From contig JAEXYH010000088.1 of NCBI GenBank assembly GCA_023451735.1, positions 62,001 through 126,000 on the forward strand: a stretch of 64,000 nt of DNA, written 5' to 3'. The translations under genes and the position numbers were made by a program. The notes under the pieces were generated by a model that worked only from the letters and a program-made list of their open reading frames with translations, was not told the origin of the DNA and ran no database searches. This document shows, one piece after another, positions 17,583-26,115 of the stretch. Within the stretch, counting starts at the first letter, position 1; each line of letters begins with the position of its first letter. The DNA is from Pseudomonadota bacterium (GTDB lineage: Bacteria > Pseudomonadota > Alphaproteobacteria > Rhizobiales > Rhizobiaceae).

Positions 17583-17613
17583 AGGGGCGCGTGGCGCCCC
17601 TTTCTTGTTTTTG
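17583..17613 (+). terminator. Terminator of the methyltransferase gene
   Basis: AGGGGCGC (17583-17590) and GCGCCCCT (17594-17601) around loop GTG, followed by TTCTTGTTTTT. Confidence 0.85.
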
Positions 17614-17776
17614 CCGACAGCGGTTGTTGCGCAGAGGACTCAATGCCTGTGCAAAATCTGTGTATCGCCGCCTTTGCTGCCTGTCGTTACATTGTGTCTT
17701 GTCGCCAAGCTCTTACACTAGCCAAGAGTTTACCGCCGTCTGACAGACGGCAGCACTCGGCAACTGCGAGGAAGAA

Positions 17777-18685
17777 ATGGCTCAGCCAAATGTAGCGCGT
17801 GAACCCTCCATGGAGGAGATATTGGCTTCGATCCGCCGGATCATTGAAAGCAATGAACCCGGCTCGGATGCGGCTGGCTTGAATGACGCCTCGTCTGCCT
17901 ATGGTGAGGACGAGCTCGAAAGCTTCGATGAGCCGGCTGCTTTTGTGCCTGATGCTGTTGCCAATGATGTCGGCCTGCCGCGCCAGCGGGAGTTTCAGTC
18001 GGAGCCGGTCGCAGCTCCGGCCGCCGCGGAACGATCGCTGTCGCTCGCCGATGTTGCCGCCCGTGTTCGCGCCGCCTCCGCACGCCATCAGGATATGGCC
18101 ATTTCCCGCTCCTCCGGTGGATCGGATGCGCCGTCCTCCCCGGCACCCGATATCGCGCCGGCGGTTACCGAAACGGCAATGCAGGCAAGCTTCAAGGAGC
18201 CTTCCGCGCCAGTTATTCCGCTGCAGCTCCCCGAGCTGCGCCCCTCCTTTGCCGATACGCCAATCGCACACCCAGCTGCTCCTGCCGCTGTCGAACCCGC
18301 GCGCAATGTGGATGAACCGGCACCGAAGTCACTTCATGCCGTGCCGACGCCGGATGTCGATGCCTCCGAAGCGGTAAGGCCGGAACCGGCGGAAACCCCG
18401 CGGTATCCCGTTGCTGTGGAAATGAAGCTGGGCACGGCTCCGGCTGGAACGTCGGTCGCCACCATGGCCGGCCTGCTTTCCGAAGCTGCTGGCGCCCAGG
18501 TGGCAAAATCCTTCGGTGACCTCGCCGATGTTTTCGATGGCCTGGAGCGTCGCTCGGTCGAGGATATGGCGCAGGAAATGCTGCGCCCGATGCTGCAGGA
18601 ATGGCTGGACGACAACCTGCCGACGCTGGTCGAGCGCCTCGTGCGCGAAGAGATAGAGCGGGTGGCCCGCGGGCCGCGCCGATAG
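17777..18685 (+). CDS. popZ: Polar organizing protein PopZ (DUF2497)
   Basis: 302 aa. The two conserved ends are diagnostic: an N-terminal helix EPSMEEILASIRRII (residues about 9-23) and the C-terminal oligomerisation helices EMLRPMLQEWLDDNLPTL and VERLVREEIERVARG. The long middle is Pro/Ala/Glu-rich and disordered, as in known PopZ proteins. It forms polymeric condensates at cell poles that recruit ParB and other partners; in Agrobacterium PopZ marks the growing pole. The popZ-valS adjacency is typical of Rhizobiales. A terminator separates the two genes here. Confidence 0.9.
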   Translation: MAQPNVAREPSMEEILASIRRIIESNEPGSDAAGLNDASSAYGEDELESFDEPAAFVPDAVANDVGLPRQREFQSEPVAAPAAAERSLSLADVAARVRAASARHQDMAISRSSGGSDAPSSPAPDIAPAVTETAMQASFKEPSAPVIPLQLPELRPSFADTPIAHPAAPAAVEPARNVDEPAPKSLHAVPTPDVDASEAVRPEPAETPRYPVAVEMKLGTAPAGTSVATMAGLLSEAAGAQVAKSFGDLADVFDGLERRSVEDMAQEMLRPMLQEWLDDNLPTLVERLVREEIERVARGPRR

Positions 18686-18735
18686 ACCGGGCTGGGAACC
18701 GCGCCGTCAATTCGCCGCTTGCGTCATTGAATATG

Positions 18736-18763
18736 GCCGCTCCGGAAACGGGGCGGCTTTTTT
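18736..18763 (+). terminator. Terminator of popZ
   Basis: GCCGCTCC (18736-18743) pairs with GGGGCGGC (18750-18757) with one G-U pair, followed by TTTTTT. Confidence 0.88.
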
Positions 18764-18832
18764 ATTGACTTGTCACCCCCCACATCTTTAACAACCCAGC
18801 ATCTCATTCATAAATAAAAAACGGGTCAGGAA

Positions 18833-21748
18833 ATGCTCGAAAAGACCTACGATTCCGCCGCCGTCGAACCGAAGATCGCAAAAACCTGGGACGATGCGGA
18901 TGCTTTCCGCGCCGGCGCCAATGCCAAGCCGGGCGCGGAAACCTTCACGATCGTGATCCCGCCGCCAAACGTCACCGGCTCGCTGCATATGGGCCACGCG
19001 CTCAACAATACGCTTCAGGACATCATGGTCCGCTTCGAGCGCATGCGTGGCAAGGACGTGTTGTGGCAGCCGGGCATGGACCATGCCGGGATCGCGACGC
19101 AGATGGTCGTCGAGCGCAAGCTGGCCGCGGAAAAGCTTCCCGGCCGCCGTGAGATGGGCCGTGAGGCATTCGTCGAAAAGGTCTGGGAGTGGAAGGAAGA
19201 ATCGGGCGGCCTGATCTTTAACCAGTTGAAGCGTCTCGGCGCCTCCTGCGACTGGTCGCGCGAGCGTTTTACGATGGACGAGGGCCTCTCCAAGGCCGTG
19301 CTCGAAGTTTTCGTCACGCTCTACAAGCAAGGTCTGATCTACCGCGGCAAGCGACTGGTCAACTGGGATCCAAAGTTCGAGACGGCCATTTCCGACATGG
19401 AAGTCGAGAACAAGGAAGTCGACGGTCATATGTGGCACTTCAAGTACCCGCTGGCCGGCGGCGAAACCTATACCTATGTCGAGAAGGATGCCGACGGTAA
19501 CGTCATCCTGTCGGAAGAGCGTGATTACATCTCGATCGCCACTACCCGCCCGGAAACCATGCTGGGCGACGGCGCGGTTGCCGTTCATCCGACCGACGAG
19601 CGTTATGCCTCGATCGTCGGAAAACTCTGCGAAATCCCGGTCGGCCCGAAGGAACATCGCCGCCTGATCCCGATCATCACCGACGAATATCCGGAAAAGG
19701 ATTTCGGTTCGGGTGCGGTCAAGATCACCGGCGCGCATGATTTCAACGACTATCAGGTCGCCAAGCGCAACGACATTCCGCTCTATCGCCTGATGGATAC
19801 CAGGGCTGCGATGCGCGACGACGGCGAACCCTATGCCGATTGCGCTGCAAAGGCTCAGGCGATCACCAAATCTGGTGAACTGCCGAGCGAGAATGATGTC
19901 GACGAGATCAACCTCGTTCCGGATGACTATCGTGGTCTCGACCGGATGGTTGCACGTGCAAAAATCATCGAGGCGATCAATGCCGAAGGTCTTGCCGTCA
20001 CGATCAAGGACGCCGAAGGCAACGATATTCCCTATGTCGAGAACAAGAAGATCATGCAGCCTTTCGGTGACCGCTCCGGCGTCGTCATCGAGCCGATGCT
20101 GACCGACCAGTGGTTCGTCGACAACAAGACGCTCGCCGGCCCGGCACTCGATTCGGTTCGGGAAGGCCGCACCAATTTCGTTCCGAAGAACTGGGAAAAG
20201 ACCTACTTCAACTGGCTGGAAAACATCGAGCCGTGGTGCATTTCGCGCCAGCTCTGGTGGGGGCATCAGATTCCGGCATGGTACGGCCCGGATGGCCAGT
20301 GCTTCGTTGAGAAGGGTGAAGAAGAAGCTCTCGATGCCGCTGTCCAGCATTATCTGGCGCATGAAGGTCCGTGGAAGGCCTGGGTTCAGGAGAAGCTTGA
20401 GAATTTCCAGCCGGGCGAAATCCTGACGCGAGACGAAGACGTTCTCGATACCTGGTTCTCGTCTGCGCTCTGGCCGTTCTCGACGCTCGGCTGGCCGGAC
20501 AAGACGCCGGAACTGGAGCGCTATTATCCTACCAATGTTCTCGTCACCGGTTTCGACATCATCCCGTTCTGGGTTGTCCGTATGATGCAGATGGGCCTTC
20601 ATTTCATGAAGGATGCCGAAGGCAATGGTGTAGAACCGTTCAACACGATCTACATCCATGCGCTGGTTCGCGACAAGAACGGCAACAAGATGTCGAAGTC
20701 GAAGGGCAACGTCATCGACCCGCTCGAGCTGATCGACGAATACGGCGCCGATGCGCTGCGCTTCACGCTCGCCATCATGGCGGCGCAGGGCAGGGACGTG
20801 AAGCTCGATCCGGCCCGCATTGCCGGCTACCGCAACTTCGGCACCAAGCTGTGGAACGCCACACGCTTTGGCGAGATGAACGGCGTTGCCCGCAATGCCG
20901 CCTTCAAGCCGGAAGACGCCAAGCTGACCGTCAACCGCTGGATCCTCACCGAACTGTCGAAGACGGTCGAGGAAGTGACTACGGCGATCGAGACCTATCG
21001 CTTTAATGAAGCGGCCGGCGGTCTCTATCGTTTCGTCTGGAACCAGGTCTGCGACTGGTATGTCGAACTGCTGAAGCCGGTCTTCATGGGTGAGGACGAA
21101 GCCGCAAAGGCAGAAGCTCAGGCCTGCATGGCCTATGTCATGGAAAAGGCCTATGCGCTTCTGCATCCGTTCATGCCGTTCATGACGGAGGAACTGTGGG
21201 CTCATACGGCAGAGCGTGACGGTCTTCTGGCGCATAGTGACTGGCCGGTGGCTGATTTTGCCGACGAAAATGCGGCAGACGAGATCAACTGGCTGATCGA
21301 CATCGTTTCGGGCCTTCGTTCGGCGCGTTCGGAAATGAACGTCCCGCCGTCCGCCACCGCTCCCTTGATCGTCGTTGGCGCCAACGAGGTGACCACCGCA
21401 CGTCTGGGTCGTCACGAGGCTGCGATCAAGCGCTTAGCGCGTGCGGAAAGCATCGAGGCGGCAAATGTTGCGCCGAAGGGCGCGGCCCAGATTGTCGTCG
21501 GTGAAGCGACCGTCTGCCTGCCGCTCGGCAACCTGATCGATCTGGCCGCCGAAAAAAACCGGATCGAAAAGGCGATCGGCAAGACGGAACAGGAAATGGA
21601 GCGCTTGAACAAAAAGCTTTCCAACGAGAAGTTCATTGCCAACGCCGATCCGGAAGTGGTTGCCGCTGACCGCGAGCGGCATGCCGAACTCGAAGTGCAG
21701 CTTGCGAATCTCAAGATCGCGCTGACACGGATCGCCGAAGCCGGCTGA
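18833..21748 (+). CDS. valS: Valyl-tRNA synthetase
   Basis: 971 aa class I synthetase charging tRNA-Val. HIGH motif HMGH at 52-55 after PPPNVTGSL; KMSKS (NKMSKSKGN) near residue 620; CP1 editing domain around residues 210-380 with TTRPETMLGD; C-terminal coiled-coil tRNA-binding arm (LIDLAAEKNRIEKAIGKTEQ, then EMERLNKKL) that is diagnostic of ValRS. It is slightly longer than the E. coli protein (951). CAGGA precedes the start. The gene is followed by a weak terminator. Confidence 0.97.
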   Translation: MLEKTYDSAAVEPKIAKTWDDADAFRAGANAKPGAETFTIVIPPPNVTGSLHMGHALNNTLQDIMVRFERMRGKDVLWQPGMDHAGIATQMVVERKLAAEKLPGRREMGREAFVEKVWEWKEESGGLIFNQLKRLGASCDWSRERFTMDEGLSKAVLEVFVTLYKQGLIYRGKRLVNWDPKFETAISDMEVENKEVDGHMWHFKYPLAGGETYTYVEKDADGNVILSEERDYISIATTRPETMLGDGAVAVHPTDERYASIVGKLCEIPVGPKEHRRLIPIITDEYPEKDFGSGAVKITGAHDFNDYQVAKRNDIPLYRLMDTRAAMRDDGEPYADCAAKAQAITKSGELPSENDVDEINLVPDDYRGLDRMVARAKIIEAINAEGLAVTIKDAEGNDIPYVENKKIMQPFGDRSGVVIEPMLTDQWFVDNKTLAGPALDSVREGRTNFVPKNWEKTYFNWLENIEPWCISRQLWWGHQIPAWYGPDGQCFVEKGEEEALDAAVQHYLAHEGPWKAWVQEKLENFQPGEILTRDEDVLDTWFSSALWPFSTLGWPDKTPELERYYPTNVLVTGFDIIPFWVVRMMQMGLHFMKDAEGNGVEPFNTIYIHALVRDKNGNKMSKSKGNVIDPLELIDEYGADALRFTLAIMAAQGRDVKLDPARIAGYRNFGTKLWNATRFGEMNGVARNAAFKPEDAKLTVNRWILTELSKTVEEVTTAIETYRFNEAAGGLYRFVWNQVCDWYVELLKPVFMGEDEAAKAEAQACMAYVMEKAYALLHPFMPFMTEELWAHTAERDGLLAHSDWPVADFADENAADEINWLIDIVSGLRSARSEMNVPPSATAPLIVVGANEVTTARLGRHEAAIKRLARAESIEAANVAPKGAAQIVVGEATVCLPLGNLIDLAAEKNRIEKAIGKTEQEMERLNKKLSNEKFIANADPEVVAADRERHAELEVQLANLKIALTRIAEAG

Positions 21749-21773
21749 TTTCGAACCGATTGTTAAATGCCAG

Positions 21774-21804
21774 ATGCCGCATCCAGCAATGGGTGCGGCA
21801 TTTT
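21774..21804 (+). terminator. Probable terminator of valS
   Basis: ATGCCGCA (21774-21781) pairs with TGCGGCAT (21794-21801), followed by a short TTTTCGTG. Confidence 0.6.
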
Positions 21805-22101
21805 CGTGTGCGCTTACATGTCCTATTGATTTGTTGTGCGGCTGCGTACCCGGAGAAAACTTACTCTGTTGCGTGAAGGCCACAGCTGCATATTACCACA
21901 AGATAAAATTCTACACGCGGCTGTGATTTGTCAAATCCGCAGGTAATTTCATCTCTGGTCGGCCGATTCTCTCCTTGTTGCTGAAGAGCTTACGTAAATT
22001 TTGAGCGATTGTGCATTGCAATCGTCCCGCCAGCCGAAAGTTGTTGTTTAGGTTCAACGATCTACAGTGGTGCCCGTAACTTACCGGGAGTGGGAGATAA
22101 C
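21805..22101 (+). other. Leader and promoter region of the FadL-type gene
   Basis: About 300 bases with no supported gene on either strand. It probably carries the promoter of the porin gene, but no clear hexamers or dyads were seen. A ribosome-binding site GGGAG lies at 22091-22095. Confidence 0.35.
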
Positions 22102-23397
22102 ATGGTAAGACACTTTATTTCTGGCGGAGTTCTGGCTGCGGCGGCGGTCGGGATGCTGCAGTCGCCGGCGCTTGCGGGAGGGCTTGAGCGCGGCGGTTAC
22201 AACATCGACCTGTTGTTCGATACGTCACGATTTACGGCAGAAGCGACGTCGACTTTCGTCATGCCGGATCGCAAGCTGAAGAATGTGACTGATACGGACA
22301 CCTCATCCGCGGCATTTCCTTTTAATGGCACAGAAGCCGGGGCTACCGGTGGTGGCGATCTCAATGGTCTGCCTGGTTCGGCAAACGGCAGCGAGAACTA
22401 TTGGTCGCCTCGCATCGGTGTGAAGGCAGCAATAGGCGATGCGGCGGACTGCATGTTCGACTACTCCGAGCCTTGGGGAGCCCATAAAAACCCGGGTCGC
22501 AATTGGGCTGGTGCGAATGAGGATATCGAGACCAAGGTGGAAAGCCGTAACTATGCATTGACCTGTTCCTATCGATTTGATGTTGGCCCAGGCCAGCTTC
22601 GCCTTATCGGTGGTGGCTTCTATCAGGAAGTCTACGGTTTTCAGGAACGACTTGTTCAGGATTTCACGGGCGTACCTCCTGCTTTTGGTGGGCTTTTGTC
22701 GGGTGTCGGCCGTCTCGATCTTGAGGGCGATGGCTGGGGCTGGCGCGCAGGCGTTGCCTATGAAATTCCGGAATACGCTTTCCGTGCAAGTCTGGTTTAC
22801 AACAGTGAGGTCAAGCTCAATGACATCACTGGAACGTTGGATCTGAGGCAGGTTGATCCGGCTAGTTTTCCGAACCCTATCGATGTCTATGGTTCGCAGG
22901 CCATGCCGGACGTTCTTGAGTTGAAAGTCCAGTCTGGCATCGCACCGGATTGGCTTGCATTCGGTTCGGTGAAGTGGACGGACTGGAGTCAACTCCAGAA
23001 GGTTCCTTTCTTCTGCGATGCGCCGGGAGTAATTCTATGCGCACTGCCGGGTGGGGCAACTAGCCTCGACCTCGGTTACCGCGATGGTTGGACGGTCACT
23101 GGTGGTGTCGGCCACAAGTTCAATGAACAGTGGAGCGGCGCCGTCAGCCTGACCTGGGATCGCGGTACGTCGCAAGGTTTCGGCTCGCAGACAGATACCT
23201 GGGCATTGGGTGTTCTCGGTTCCTACTCACCCACTAAAAATCTGGAATTCCGTCTCGCCGGTGTTCTCGGCCTGATGACCGGCGGGTCATCCCGCACGGT
23301 TACGATTGACGGAGAGACCTACGGCCAGCGCGCCAACTACGATTTCGACGATGATCTCGTTGCGGCCATTTCGACCAGCGTCAAGGTCCGTTTCTGA
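22102..23397 (+). CDS. OmpP1/FadL-family outer membrane protein
   Basis: 431 aa. Signal peptide at 1-25 (ISGGVLAAAAVGMLQSPALA-G), then the FadL-type N terminus LERGGYNIDLLFD and a run of amphipathic beta strands (LKVQSGIAPDWLAFGSVKWT, WTVTGGVGHKFNEQWSGAVS) ending in the outer-membrane signature ISTSVKVRF with terminal Phe. FadL proteins move hydrophobic molecules such as long-chain fatty acids across the outer membrane; the substrate here is not known. An in-frame ATG-less extension upstream lacks a signal. The start has GGGAG seven bases upstream. It lies between valS and exoR, as in other rhizobia. Confidence 0.88.
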   Translation: MVRHFISGGVLAAAAVGMLQSPALAGGLERGGYNIDLLFDTSRFTAEATSTFVMPDRKLKNVTDTDTSSAAFPFNGTEAGATGGGDLNGLPGSANGSENYWSPRIGVKAAIGDAADCMFDYSEPWGAHKNPGRNWAGANEDIETKVESRNYALTCSYRFDVGPGQLRLIGGGFYQEVYGFQERLVQDFTGVPPAFGGLLSGVGRLDLEGDGWGWRAGVAYEIPEYAFRASLVYNSEVKLNDITGTLDLRQVDPASFPNPIDVYGSQAMPDVLELKVQSGIAPDWLAFGSVKWTDWSQLQKVPFFCDAPGVILCALPGGATSLDLGYRDGWTVTGGVGHKFNEQWSGAVSLTWDRGTSQGFGSQTDTWALGVLGSYSPTKNLEFRLAGVLGLMTGGSSRTVTIDGETYGQRANYDFDDDLVAAISTSVKVRF

Positions 23398-23420
23398 TCA
23401 TTGCTGGTATTGAAGACAAA

Positions 23421-23447
23421 AAGCCCGGTTTCGACCGGGCTTTTCTT
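23421..23447 (+). terminator. Terminator of the FadL-type gene
   Basis: AAGCCCGGT (23421-23429), loop TTCG, ACCGGGCTT (23434-23442), followed by TTCTTG. Confidence 0.9.
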
Positions 23448-23867
23448 GCGGTCGTCATTCCACGGTCAGCTAAAATATTGTGACGATTTCGCAACACTTT
23501 TTTGTGACGATCGCGCCGCGCTTCAAGGCTAGGACTTTTGTCCATTTCCCGCCACAAACGAAGCGCAGCGGTAGGTAAGTAAAGGGCACGGACTGCGGGG
23601 GCGGCGCGTGCATGTTGGAGTATCATGGGCGGGTTTTTTGAAGATAAACGGGGCTTTGCTGGCGCAGACGGGCGAATTGTCAATTCGCTTTCCGCGTTCG
23701 CAGCAACCTTGTTCGGGGGTCCAAGTCTTGCCGAAAATGGAACCTACAGTTTCTCTCGCCTGTCGGGAGGCAGATTGTCCGGATCGTTTGATCCGAACTT
23801 TCTATATGTACGGCCAATAATGCACGCCTCTGCTCCCAGCCGGGCGCGGGTCGAAAGAAACTGAACC
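23448..23867 (+). promoter_or_regulatory. Upstream region of exoR with direct repeat
   Basis: 420 bases before exoR. TTGTGACGAT occurs twice, at 23478-23487 and 23502-23511, starting 24 bases apart, which suits a response-regulator or tandem site. A 79-codon frame (23625-23864) ends four bases before exoR and has GGAG upstream of its ATG, but shows no signal, domain or family resemblance and is not called as a gene. Confidence 0.35.
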
Positions 23868-24662
23868 ATGCGGAAGTCTAGCACCGGATCCATGAGAGTA
23901 TTGCTTCTTGGAATATCGCTGGCGGCATTGTGTGCCGGAAACGCTCTTGCCTTCGACATCAAGGCAGGCGTGTCGAAGGAGTCCGGCCCCTTCGACCTCT
24001 TCAAGTTCGGCTTCAAGGCTTACAAGAACGGCCAGAAGGAAGACGCGGTCGAAGCCTATCGTTACGCAGCCGAAAAAGGCCATACCGGTTCGCGTTGGGC
24101 GCTGGCCAATATGTATGCCTATGGCGACGGCGTAACCAAGGACGACTATACGGCCTTCAAGATCTACAACGAGATTGCTGCTCAAGGCGTGGAGCCGGGA
24201 TCCGAGGATACGGGGTTCTTCGTCAATGCGCTTCTGTCGCTTGCTGGTTATTACAGCCACGGTATCCCCGGCAGCCCTGTAAAGCCTGATCTCTATCAGG
24301 CACGTCAGCTCTATTTCCAGGTCGCCTCGACCTTCGGTGTGGCGGAAGCCCAGTACCAGCTCGCTCGAATGATGCTTTCAGGCGAGGGCGGTGGCTCCAA
24401 CATTCAGCAGGCCAAGAAATGGCTCAATCAGGCGCGCAAGACCGGTCATGCGGGTGCCATGGCCGTGTTCGGCAATATTCTCTTTCAGGAAGGTCAGGCG
24501 GTCCGCGGTCTGGCATTCATGACGGCCGCACTGGATCGCTGCCTGGCCAAGGATTGCGGCTGGATGGAGCAGCTTCAGGAACAGGCATTCTCGGTCGCCG
24601 ACGAACGCGATCGGCGCGGTGCGGTTGCGCTGTCGCATCAACTGGCCGATACCGACGACTGA
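23868..24662 (+). CDS. exoR: Exopolysaccharide regulator ExoR, periplasmic Sel1-repeat protein
   Basis: 264 aa. Signal peptide 1-28 (LGISLAALCAGNALA-F). The mature N terminus FDIKAGVSKESGPFDLFKFG and the core AYKNGQKEDAVEAYRYAAEKG are the recognisable ExoR sequence. Sel1-type TPR repeats follow (HTGSRWALANMYAYGDG, AEAQYQLARMMLSGEGG, AGAMAVFGNILFQEGQ), with a C-terminal CLAKDCGW pair of cysteines. ExoR binds ExoS (ChvG) in the periplasm and holds the ExoS/ChvI system off; acid or regulated proteolysis of ExoR releases it and induces exopolysaccharide. An internal ATG at 23892 is an alternative start. xthA follows in opposite orientation. Confidence 0.93.
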   Translation: MRKSSTGSMRVLLLGISLAALCAGNALAFDIKAGVSKESGPFDLFKFGFKAYKNGQKEDAVEAYRYAAEKGHTGSRWALANMYAYGDGVTKDDYTAFKIYNEIAAQGVEPGSEDTGFFVNALLSLAGYYSHGIPGSPVKPDLYQARQLYFQVASTFGVAEAQYQLARMMLSGEGGGSNIQQAKKWLNQARKTGHAGAMAVFGNILFQEGQAVRGLAFMTAALDRCLAKDCGWMEQLQEQAFSVADERDRRGAVALSHQLADTDD

Positions 24663-24714
24663 CCCGAACAGTGCTGAAAAGCGCGTCCGGGTTACCTGCT
24701 CCAAGATCGGATCG

Positions 24715-25521
24715 TCACGCCGCGAAATCGAACAGGCCGACCACCGGAACGTGATCCGATGGTTTTTCCCACGCCCGAACATGTTTTTCGATCGAGGTTG
24801 ATTTGAGCCGGTCTGCTGCTTCCGGCGACAGCAGAAGATGATCGATGCGGATGCCATTGTTCTTCTGCCAGGCGCCGGCCTGATAATCCCAGAACGAATA
24901 AAGCTTTGTCGCATCGGTCGTGGCGCGAACGGCGTCGATAAGGCCGAGGTTTTCCAGCCGCCGGAAGGCTTCCCGCGTCTGCGGCAGGAAGAGCGCGTCG
25001 GTGGCCCAGACAGCGGGGTCGAAGCAGTCATGTGGCTCGGGAATGACGTTATAGTCGCCGGCGAGGATAAGCGGCTCTTCCAAGGCAAGGCAGGTTTGCG
25101 CATGGCGGCGCAGACGCTCCATCCAGGCAAGTTTGTAGGGGTATTTGACCGGGTCGTCGGCCGGATTTCCGTTGGGCAGATAGATGGAGGCAACCCGGAT
25201 GACACCGGCCGCGACGGAAAACACGCATTCGATATAGCGCGACTGCTCATCCATGGTTCCATCCGGCCCTTCGCCGCCCGGCAGGCCGCGCATCACCTCG
25301 TCGGGCTTGATCTTCGACAGGATCGCAACGCCGTTAAAGCCCTTCTGGCCGTGTGTTTCCACATGATAGCCGAGCGATTCGATTTCGAGCCGCGGAAAAC
25401 CTTCGTCGACCGATTTGATTTCCTGAAGGCAGACGATATCCGGTGCCGAATCGGCAAGCCACTGGCGCAGGTTGTCGATCCGCGCCTTGACGCCGTTGAT
25501 GTTCCAGGTCGCGATCTTCAT
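24715..25521 (-). CDS. xthA: Exodeoxyribonuclease III
   Basis: 268 aa exonuclease/AP endonuclease of base-excision repair. The fold's motifs are present: MKIATWNINGVKAR (N7-type), CLQEIKS with metal-binding Glu, IYLPNG, GDYNVIP (catalytic Asp/Asn), NGIRIDHLLLSP and SDHVPVV with the catalytic His. Length is that of E. coli XthA (268). It is convergent with exoR; 52 bases separate the stop codons. Confidence 0.95.
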   Translation of the reverse strand: MKIATWNINGVKARIDNLRQWLADSAPDIVCLQEIKSVDEGFPRLEIESLGYHVETHGQKGFNGVAILSKIKPDEVMRGLPGGEGPDGTMDEQSRYIECVFSVAAGVIRVASIYLPNGNPADDPVKYPYKLAWMERLRRHAQTCLALEEPLILAGDYNVIPEPHDCFDPAVWATDALFLPQTREAFRRLENLGLIDAVRATTDATKLYSFWDYQAGAWQKNNGIRIDHLLLSPEAADRLKSTSIEKHVRAWEKPSDHVPVVGLFDFAA

Positions 25522-25615
25522 GCCGTATCCACCTTCTGTTCCGTCCGTCTCTTTTAGACGATCGGGCGCAGGAGGGAAGCTGGATCAGGGCAAAATGCCG
25601 ATCAATACAACAGGA

Positions 25616-25945
25616 TCAGATGGAGAAGCTTGTGCCGCAGCCGCAGCTGGCAACCGCATTCGGGTTCTTGATCTGAAAAGACTGGCCGAGCAGGTTGTCG
25701 ACGAAATCGATTTCGGATCCAGCCATATAGATCAGCGACATGCTGTCGATCAGAACCCTGGCGTCGCCGTTCTCGATCACCACGTCGTCCTCCGCCGGCG
25801 CATCGGCGAGATCGAACTTGTAGGAAAAGCCGGAACAGCCGCCGCCCTCGACGGAGACGCGCAGCGCCTGCTTGCCGGCATCGGCCGCGACGATCTGGGA
25901 GATGCGCTTGGCCGCGGCATCGGAGAGGGTTACATTTTCAGTCAT
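25616..25945 (-). CDS. erpA: A-type iron-sulfur carrier ErpA
   Basis: 109 aa A-type Fe-S carrier. The three ligand cysteines are C37 (GGGCSGF), C101 and C103 (SCGCG). The ENGDARVLIDSMSLIYMAGSEI segment is typical of the ErpA/IscA fold. It hands Fe-S clusters to apo-proteins in the cytosol. It lies on the same strand as and upstream of xthA (94 bases), and is divergent from dgt. Confidence 0.92.
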   Translation of the reverse strand: MTENVTLSDAAAKRISQIVAADAGKQALRVSVEGGGCSGFSYKFDLADAPAEDDVVIENGDARVLIDSMSLIYMAGSEIDFVDNLLGQSFQIKNPNAVASCGCGTSFSI

Positions 25946-26115
25946 TTCGTGTCTCCTGCCGGGGTGAAGGCCCGGTGAGTTTCAGGCCGGTGCCTGAACA
26001 ACTCGAAGATTATTGCCACCGGCTTTGCGCACGGTCCCACTATAGGTATGAAGACGTGAACGGCACGTCAATGGGCCGGGTGGAACGGAATTGCAATGGA
26101 AATGCAGGTGAAGGC

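Noticed and set aside
18788..21415. 875-codon frame opposite valS
   Set aside because: Shadow caused by GC-rich codon use; valS is unmistakable on the plus strand.
23625..23864. 79-codon frame just before exoR
   Set aside because: GGAG upstream is suggestive, but the product has no signal, span or domain and the interval is expected to hold the exoR promoter.
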